Shown in pieces: positions 31,278-37,183 of a DNA stretch of 37,183 nt; within the stretch, counting starts at the first letter, position 1, and each line of letters begins with the position of its first letter. A program made the position numbers and the translations under genes. A model generated the notes under the pieces. That model was not told the origin of the DNA. It searched no databases and worked only from the letters and a program-made list of their open reading frames with translations. The DNA is taken from positions 1 through 37,183 of the forward strand of contig CAZCHK010000019.1 of assembly GCA_964498605.1 (NCBI GenBank), read 5' to 3'. Source of the DNA: JBGQAS01 sp964498605 (GTDB taxonomy: Bacteria > Chloroflexota > Anaerolineae > Anaerolineales > Anaerolineaceae).

Positions 31278-34200
31278 CTAGAAGTTCTTGATGATCTCGC
31301 TCTTGTAGTAACTGAAAAATTTGACCAGCTCAGGCCGGATGCACTTCTTATCCAGCTCCCTGAACAGGGTTTGCAAGCGGTTGAACAGTGCCGGGTCGTT
31401 CTCCCCCATGACACGCATGACCTTGTTCTTTAACAACAAGCTGAGGGTTTCGTACCATGGGTTGCGCGTCTGGCGTGCCTGCTGAGCGAACCTCACAGCG
31501 TACTCGTAGGCTGCCTCAGCCTGTCCTTTCACCAGCATGACTTCCCCGATGGCTTTGCACGCCATGGCGTAGTACGACCAGTAGCCCCGGGAGCTGCTTT
31601 CCTCATATACCCATTGCAGATCAGACAGAGCGCTGGTCCAATCAGCAAGCCGGCTGCGCACAATCCCCCGGACCAGCCGGGCGGTGATGAGCGCTGGAAT
31701 GTAGCGCATCTGTTCGATCACCGCGACGGCCTGTTCCACCTCCTGCTGACCCTTGACCGGTTCTCCCATGTAAGTTCGGTGCAGTCCCATAAACGCCAGG
31801 AACAGTGGACGCTGCAGTTGGTCCTCAAATTTTAACCAGCCCATTTGCGCCAGGTTGAAGGCTGGCTGCCAGGCCGCCATGAGCTGATAGGATTGGATCA
31901 ACGCCAGGTAGGTCTCTACCTGCACATCGGTCAGTATTCCTTCAGCTTCACGCATCACTGAGAAGAGCAGCTCGATGCCGTTATCGATCTCGCCCAGCAG
32001 GAACTGCGCCCGACCCAGCGCTGTGCGCAGATACCCCGCGAATTGGTGCGATCGATAGGCATCCGTGATGGTTAATCCTTCGCGAGCCGCCTGAACCGCC
32101 GCAGTGTTATTACCCGAGTCGAGCTGCGCCGCGCTGGTCATAAAGTGCGCCCAAACGCCTTTTTCGACATCACCAACTGCTTTGCAGTCATCCAAGGCAG
32201 CCCGGGCATGTTCCAAAACAGTTTTCGGCTCGCCTTTAAAATAGCTAAGAAAAGCCAGTTTGGAATGAACGTCAATTCTGGCAGCCACCACCTCCTGCCG
32301 CGAAACATTGGCACAGTGCTCCAGACTCTGAGAGTAATCCTGCTCGGCGTGTTCAAGGTCGAGCATCAACTGGTACGCCAATCCCCGTCGATTGTAGTAT
32401 TGAGACAACACAAAGGGATCCTGAACCTGCTCGATGAAAGTACCTGCCTTTTTTAGATGCTCCACGGCTTTCATCGGACGGATCAACAATGTCTCGAGGT
32501 TCGCCAGCAGGCTGTACCCGGCAACCAGCAGCTGAGGAGCTTCCCTCCTTTGCCCAAATTCGATTAACTTCCCGGCGTCGTACTGCATCCCCTCCACATT
32601 CCGCTCCATATAATGGACCTGCCCCAGGATGTCATAGAGATGAAGGATCGAATCCTGCGGAATCAAGCTCGAGTTAGCAAACAGAAGCCGTTCAGCATTG
32701 CGGCAGGCACTCAGGGCAAGCTCGGGTGATAGCTTCTGGTTGGCGTAGACAGCAGCTTTGAGCCAAAAATAACACGCTGAAGTAATCTCGCCGGCCTCCT
32801 CGTAATGCAGCGCGATGGTGGATGCCATGTCAAAAGAGGAATGGTATTTTTCCTCCAGAAAGCGACCGGCTTTGAGGTGCAGGAGTTTTTTTCGCGCCAG
32901 GCTGATCCCGCTGACAATTGTTTCGCGGATCTTATCGTGGATGAAAGAGTAATCCGCCGCAAGGAGAGGATGCGCCAGCGGCCTGACCAGGTTGATGCGC
33001 TGCAGTTCCTCCACGGCATCCACCGCGGATTCTAATTTCATGTCCGCAACATGGGCAACATCCGCCACCAGGAACTGCCTTCCCAGCAGTGCCGCGCTCT
33101 GCATGAAATTCTTCACGTCTCTATTGAGCAACTGCAGGCGCTGTCGCAGCAACGTTTGAATGGACGGCGCCACCGGCAGCGATTCAATGCGGTTCAACTT
33201 GCGGGGTTTCTTATCCAGGGCGGTCATGCTCTTCAATGTTTCGCTGAGCAGCAGCGGGTTCCCACCGGTATCCAGCAATAGTTTGCGTACCAGGCGTTCA
33301 GCGGGATAAAAATCGAGCATGGCAACGGTAAGGTCACGCACATCTTCGGTGGTCAGCGCTTCCAACGTCAGAGTTTTTGCGCGGTGGCGCTGCACGCAGA
33401 AAATTTCCAGGTCCGCAAGCGCCCGGTTCTCCTCCTCAAGGCGCGAGGTGATCAGGATCAAGCCTTTGGAGGGAGCGCGTTCGTGGGCAAAAAGGTATGT
33501 GTTCACCTCTATGGAAGCGCTGTCGAACCACTGCGCATCATCCAGGCAGATGAAGAGATCGTTTTCTCCTATCAGAATCATAATCAACCGGCGAATCGCC
33601 TCAAAGATGCTCGTGTGACCGTCTTTGTATGCAACAGTTCCATCCGCCGCGGACGATTCAGGCAGAAATTCAACCAACTCAGGCATCAGGTTCACCAGCT
33701 GGCGGATCCAGACTGGTTCAAGCTTTCGCCAGTCCGCATCGGTCAGGTTGCGGCGCATCAAGTCCACCCATGCCTGAAAAGGCTTGTTCCGGTCGCCCGG
33801 TTTGCCGGAAACCAGGATCAGGCGCGGTGGTGGCGAGAGGCGGTTGTACACTTCGTAGGCTGTGCGTGTTTTGCCTGAGCCGGCTTCGCCTTTGAGAAAT
33901 ACCGTACCGCCATGATCGTAGTCACTCTTGATGCTCTGCAGCAGCTCCTGGCGTCCAACGAACGGCGTATGCAGATCGATAGGTTCGAGCCATTTGGCGG
34001 GATCGCGTCGCGTATCATCCGTGGTCTCGCAGCGGATGCGTTTTTCCAGATTGAGCAGTGACACCGGCAGCTCGCCGGAACCTTCCTCCTCATACTGCTG
34101 CTTGAGCTGTTCAAGGGAAGATAACGCGTCACCCACTCTCCCCAGCGCGAGCATGCACTCGATCTGCTTCTGGCGCAGCGCAATATCCAGCTCGTCGATC

Positions 34201-34811
34201 AGCAGTCCCTTGCGCGAGTACAGGATCGCCTGGATGTAATTCTTCGCTTCCATGTAGTGATCCACAAGACAGTTGATGTAGACCATGGCGGAAGATTCAA
34301 TTTCCTGCGCTTTGACGGATTGCCAGGTCTGAAACTCGCTGCTTTCAGGCAGGTTCATCCCTGCAAGAAAGCGCGGTGCTCTCCACAAGTCGATCGCGGC
34401 TGTGATATCGCCTACGACAGTCGCCGGAAGGAGCCTGTTCGTGAGGGAATGCAACATCCTGCGCGGATTGGACAGGTGCGATTGATACTGCTGTACGTCC
34501 ACGTAAACCAGGTCGCTGTTCAAGCGGATGCCGTCATGTTCAACGATCAGGGCGTTCTCATCCGGCAGGGATTTACGCAGCTTGCTGAGCGATTCACGCA
34601 GATGCCTGCGCCCGTCCTCGTCGCTGGCTTCCGGCCAGAAGGTGAGAATCAGCCTGTTGCGAGAGATCAGGCGGTTTTCCACCGCCAGGAAAAAGAGCAT
34701 GCCGCGCAGCATGCGCCGCGAGACCTGGTAAGGTTGACCCATGTATTGAATGACTGGCGGACCCAGCAGGAGGATCTCCAGCCGGCTGTCGGGATCAGTG
34801 CTGGCTGGCAT
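31278..34811 (-). CDS. SARP/BTAD-type transcriptional activator with STAND ATPase and TPR domains
   Basis: A 1177-residue regulator. The N-terminus is a winged helix plus BTAD activator domain (about 1-265; RRHLRESLSKLRKSL, and the alpha-helical LPESSEFQ...LRQKQIECMLALGR region). It is followed by an AAA/STAND NTPase (about 285-560) with HTPFVGRQELL, Walker A GEAGSGKT (K314) and Walker B LFICLDDAQWFDS, then TPR-like helices to the end. There is no C-terminal LuxR domain, so the SARP head must bind DNA. Such proteins are abundant in Chloroflexota and Actinobacteria and switch on genes after ligand-induced oligomerisation. I set the start at ATG 34811, which overlaps the end of recN by 17 bases; an upstream in-frame ATG at 34910 would add 33 residues reading recN. 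Co-expression with recN suggests a stress link, which is inferred. Confidence 0.88.
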   Translation of the reverse strand: MPASTDPDSRLEILLLGPPVIQYMGQPYQVSRRMLRGMLFFLAVENRLISRNRLILTFWPEASDEDGRRHLRESLSKLRKSLPDENALIVEHDGIRLNSDLVYVDVQQYQSHLSNPRRMLHSLTNRLLPATVVGDITAAIDLWRAPRFLAGMNLPESSEFQTWQSVKAQEIESSAMVYINCLVDHYMEAKNYIQAILYSRKGLLIDELDIALRQKQIECMLALGRVGDALSSLEQLKQQYEEEGSGELPVSLLNLEKRIRCETTDDTRRDPAKWLEPIDLHTPFVGRQELLQSIKSDYDHGGTVFLKGEAGSGKTRTAYEVYNRLSPPPRLILVSGKPGDRNKPFQAWVDLMRRNLTDADWRKLEPVWIRQLVNLMPELVEFLPESSAADGTVAYKDGHTSIFEAIRRLIMILIGENDLFICLDDAQWFDSASIEVNTYLFAHERAPSKGLILITSRLEEENRALADLEIFCVQRHRAKTLTLEALTTEDVRDLTVAMLDFYPAERLVRKLLLDTGGNPLLLSETLKSMTALDKKPRKLNRIESLPVAPSIQTLLRQRLQLLNRDVKNFMQSAALLGRQFLVADVAHVADMKLESAVDAVEELQRINLVRPLAHPLLAADYSFIHDKIRETIVSGISLARKKLLHLKAGRFLEEKYHSSFDMASTIALHYEEAGEITSACYFWLKAAVYANQKLSPELALSACRNAERLLFANSSLIPQDSILHLYDILGQVHYMERNVEGMQYDAGKLIEFGQRREAPQLLVAGYSLLANLETLLIRPMKAVEHLKKAGTFIEQVQDPFVLSQYYNRRGLAYQLMLDLEHAEQDYSQSLEHCANVSRQEVVAARIDVHSKLAFLSYFKGEPKTVLEHARAALDDCKAVGDVEKGVWAHFMTSAAQLDSGNNTAAVQAAREGLTITDAYRSHQFAGYLRTALGRAQFLLGEIDNGIELLFSVMREAEGILTDVQVETYLALIQSYQLMAAWQPAFNLAQMGWLKFEDQLQRPLFLAFMGLHRTYMGEPVKGQQEVEQAVAVIEQMRYIPALITARLVRGIVRSRLADWTSALSDLQWVYEESSSRGYWSYYAMACKAIGEVMLVKGQAEAAYEYAVRFAQQARQTRNPWYETLSLLLKNKVMRVMGENDPALFNRLQTLFRELDKKCIRPELVKFFSYYKSEIIKNF

Positions 34812-36561
34812 CACCGGCCTGGGTTTGAGATGAGCGAAAGGCGTCTTGGCGCTCACGCGCGTACTGCAAAGCCTCACGCGCAGCGGTGGCATTGGCTTCG
34901 CTGACCGCACCTAGCATTTGCGTCAGTTCATCCAGCCGATTGCTGTGATTCAGCTCGTCCACGATGGTCATGGTTCTCCCGCCCTGCACTTCTTTGCGCA
35001 CGCGGAAGTGCTGATCGCCGAAAGCGGCCAGCTGAGGCAGATGCGTCACCACAAAAACCTGGTGCTCCCGGCCCAGCTGCCAGAGTTTTTCGCCAACTAC
35101 GGAACCCACCCTGCCACCGATGCCCTGGTCGATCTCGTCGAAAACCAGCGTTGGGATGAAATCGGCCTGCGCCAGCACGTTTTTGAGCGCCAGCATCAGG
35201 CGCGAGGTCTCTCCGCCTGACGCGATCTTGACCAGGGGCTTCAATCCTTCCCCTGGATTCGGCGCGATCATGAACTCCACGCGGTCCGTGCCGGTCTCAT
35301 CAAAAGCCACCGTCTGCCCGTCAACAGGCATCCCATCAGCCTGTTCAACACGCGCGATTTCAGCAGAAAAACGCGCCCCGGTCATGCTCAGATCTGCCAG
35401 CTGAGCTTCAACTGCCTGCCCCAGCAGTCGAGCGGCTTCCATGCGCGTCGCAGAAAGCGCGGCAGCCTTGACGGATGTCTCCCCCAACAATTTTTGTTCG
35501 ATCTCTCCCAGTTCAGTGATGCGCTCCGAGGCGTGCGTGATGGCGTCGATCTGGATCCGGGCTTCCGCGCCAAAGCGCAGCACGCTTTCCAGCGAGCCGC
35601 CATACTTGTGCTGCAGGGTGTGCAGCAGGTTCAGGCGTTCCTCCACCTGCATCAGGCGCTGCGGGTTGTATTCGATCCTCTCCAGGTAATCACGCAAGGC
35701 GCGGCTGATGTCGCTGACGGTCTCACCGATCAGCAGCGCCTGCTCTGCCAGCTCACTCTGTCCGCTGTCGATGCGGCTGAGCGCGTTGAGCGCCTGCACG
35801 ACTTTACCCGTCTGGTCGGACATGCTGGCAGATTCCGGTGTGGATTCATCCAGCACGGTAAGCGCCTGCTGTGCCAGCGACGCCAGCGATTCAGCGTTTG
35901 CCAGCCGGTTGCGCTCCAGCTTAAGTGGTTCCTCCTCATCAACCGTTACGTGCGCGGCTTCGATCTCGCTGGCCTGAAAGGTGAGCATTTCGGTGCGGCG
36001 CAGGGCGTCTTTTTCTGCCTCGCGCAGTTCACTCAGCTCCCTGCGAATTTTTCCAAGGGCATGGTAGCTGTCCTGGTATGCCTGCAGCGCGGGATCATTC
36101 CTGGCAAAGCGGTCCAGCAGGTGGATGTGCTGCTTTACATTAAGCAGCGATAAGTGTTCGGACTGGCCATGGATATCCACCAGGTATTCACCCAGCTCCT
36201 TGAGAATTGCCACCGCCACGCTGTGCCCGTTGATCCGGGCAGTGCTGCGTCCCTCGCGGCGCATTTCACGGCTGAGGATGAGGATGTCTCCATCATCCAG
36301 CAAGTCCTCGCCTCTGAGAAGGTCAAGGATCGCTTCGCGGTTGTTCTCAGGAATATCCAGCACGGCTTCCACCATGGCACGCTCGGTGCCGCTGCGCACG
36401 TTGGTGGCATCGGTCTTTCCACCCATGACCGCTTCCAGCGCGTCCAGGATGATGGACTTTCCGGCGCCGGTCTCACCTGTGAATATGACCAGTCCCTGCG
36501 CCAGGCTCAGCTCGAGCTTGTTGATGATGGCGAAGTTTTCGATGCGCAGTTCTTTGATCAT
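34795..36561 (-). CDS. recN: DNA repair protein RecN
   Basis: A 588-residue SMC-like ATPase of full length. Walker A is GETGAGKS (K35) near the N-terminus; two coiled-coil arms (about 160-240 and 290-390) flank the middle; the ABC signature ASGGETSRLMLALKNVL and Walker B LVFDEIDQGIGG are in the C-terminal part. RecN holds broken DNA ends together and loads with RecA during double-strand break repair. It starts 12 bases after the B-box gene with a modest GGAAG site, and its end overlaps the SARP-STAND regulator. The order NAD kinase, B-box, recN on one strand is common. Confidence 0.96.
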   Translation of the reverse strand: MIKELRIENFAIINKLELSLAQGLVIFTGETGAGKSIILDALEAVMGGKTDATNVRSGTERAMVEAVLDIPENNREAILDLLRGEDLLDDGDILILSREMRREGRSTARINGHSVAVAILKELGEYLVDIHGQSEHLSLLNVKQHIHLLDRFARNDPALQAYQDSYHALGKIRRELSELREAEKDALRRTEMLTFQASEIEAAHVTVDEEEPLKLERNRLANAESLASLAQQALTVLDESTPESASMSDQTGKVVQALNALSRIDSGQSELAEQALLIGETVSDISRALRDYLERIEYNPQRLMQVEERLNLLHTLQHKYGGSLESVLRFGAEARIQIDAITHASERITELGEIEQKLLGETSVKAAALSATRMEAARLLGQAVEAQLADLSMTGARFSAEIARVEQADGMPVDGQTVAFDETGTDRVEFMIAPNPGEGLKPLVKIASGGETSRLMLALKNVLAQADFIPTLVFDEIDQGIGGRVGSVVGEKLWQLGREHQVFVVTHLPQLAAFGDQHFRVRKEVQGGRTMTIVDELNHSNRLDELTQMLGAVSEANATAAREALQYARERQDAFRSSQTQAGDASQH

Positions 36562-36573
36562 ATGGCTTCCATG

Positions 36574-37110
36574 TCAGAGTCGAATACCTGAAGTGCGGTA
36601 ATAAACAGCGCTGGTGATGAAAAATATGTACACACCCTGCCAGACCATCTGCAGCCATCCACCGCCCAGATAGAAATTGAACGGAAATATCCCTGCCAGA
36701 TTCAGGATGCTGACCAGCAGCAGCGGCAGCGCCCCGACGGCGGCCCCCACCGCGCTGGCAAGCAGCACGGTTTGCGAGCGGCGTTTTTTGAGCAGCACGC
36801 GGATGAGCTCCACCAGGATCATCCCCACGATGGGAGCGATGAACACGGTGAAGAATCCCAGGATGCGCGCGGTAAAACTGCCGCCAAAGGACAAGATCAC
36901 AGCAACGATAAAAGCAACCACGGCGTCGCCCTGTTTTGAGGTCTCAAAGCGCTTCTCCTGGCCTCGCACGCACTCCTTGCAGCGGTATCCGGTTGGCGTG
37001 AGCACGGCGCATTCGCTGCATATGGGCTTCTCGCATTTATTGCATCGCAGTAATGTTTCACGCTGGGGGTGGTTGGCGCAGAAGAGGGTGGGACCGATAT
37101 CGCTGTTCAT
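36574..37110 (-). CDS. B-box-type zinc finger membrane protein
   Basis: A 178-residue protein. The N-terminal zinc finger has C11, H14, C23, C26, C31, C34 and further C43/C46 (CANHPQRETLLRCNKCEKPICSECA), which fits a B-box/treble-clef finger. Three or four transmembrane helices follow (about 62-92, 97-107, 115-137 and 150-172). Prokaryotic B-box proteins of this plan have been linked by context to membrane peptidases rather than to ubiquitin transfer. The ATG overlaps the stop of the upstream frame as ATGA, and recN follows 12 bases later. Function unknown. Confidence 0.85.
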   Translation of the reverse strand: MNSDIGPTLFCANHPQRETLLRCNKCEKPICSECAVLTPTGYRCKECVRGQEKRFETSKQGDAVVAFIVAVILSFGGSFTARILGFFTVFIAPIVGMILVELIRVLLKKRRSQTVLLASAVGAAVGALPLLLVSILNLAGIFPFNFYLGGGWLQMVWQGVYIFFITSAVYYRTSGIRL

Positions 37111-37183
37111 GAAACACTCTCCGGGTAGGAATTTCTCACCAGGCTGTTGATCAAATTGCGGTAGAAAAAGCCCGGCTCGTGCA
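37107..37183 (-). CDS. C-terminal end of a probable NAD kinase (partial)
   Basis: The last 24 residues of a frame entering from beyond the window end, reading HEPGFFYRNLINSL and ending in a TGA that overlaps the B-box start as ATGA. The FFYRNL pattern is like the ending of bacterial NAD(P)H kinases, and nadK next to recN is a common order. The fragment is too short for certainty. Confidence 0.45.
   Translation of the reverse strand, partial: HEPGFFYRNLINSLVRNSYPESVS

Noticed and set aside
1..37183. CRISPR arrays, insertion sequences, prophage
   Set aside because: No spaced direct repeats, transposase, integrase or phage structural genes were seen.

Overview
The window (about 37 kb, GC-rich, dense, no rRNA, tRNA or CRISPR seen) looks like a chromosomal segment of a Chloroflexota bacterium, most likely Anaerolineae-like. 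The reasons are indirect: a SARP/BTAD-STAND-TPR regulator, lipoproteins with NBR1-type Ig domains, small zinc-finger membrane proteins next to recN, and a YukD-like Ubl/E2/RING/JAB locus. All of these are common in that phylum, but no marker gene settles the assignment.

Region 1 (1-4600, rightward) is the highlight: a compact operon that reads as a bacterial ubiquitin-like conjugation system. It encodes a membrane protein with a C-terminal RING-like zinc domain, an E2 enzyme with an intact HPN motif and catalytic Cys fused behind a YukD-like ubiquitin fold, a free paralogue of that Ubl, a JAB/JAMM metallopeptidase, a membrane FHA protein and a membrane-anchored VWA protein. No E1 is visible; it may lie just upstream of the window. 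The class has been recognised by comparative genomics, but the Ubl-E2 fusion plus free Ubl plus FHA/VWA set looks little characterised.

Region 2 (4625-9209, leftward) is a metal-response operon: a SmtB-like ArsR repressor with a complete alpha-5 metal site, a P2-type cation ATPase, an ICMT-like membrane methyltransferase (as in CzcN) and a soluble SAM methyltransferase. A candidate operator lies next to the promoter. Region 3 (9462-14094, rightward) is a MarR regulator with a heterodimeric ABC exporter that has one degenerate ATP site, closed by a terminator. Region 4 (14115-16588) holds two tandem paralogous lipoproteins with NBR1-like Ig domains.

Region 5 (16596-25147, leftward) encodes a FAD reductase, a Nudix hydrolase, a GxGYxYP-family protein, two GPH-type sugar/cation symporters, an esterase and a PHP metallohydrolase, with an internal terminator and promoter; it looks like carbohydrate or glycoconjugate uptake and processing. 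Region 6 (25264-28676) has a CPBP protease (rightward) facing a leftward set of AmrS plus two paralogous zinc-ribbon membrane proteins. Region 7 has mutS2 (rightward) and then, leftward, a probable NAD kinase end, a B-box membrane protein, recN and the SARP-STAND regulator, whose genes touch or overlap.
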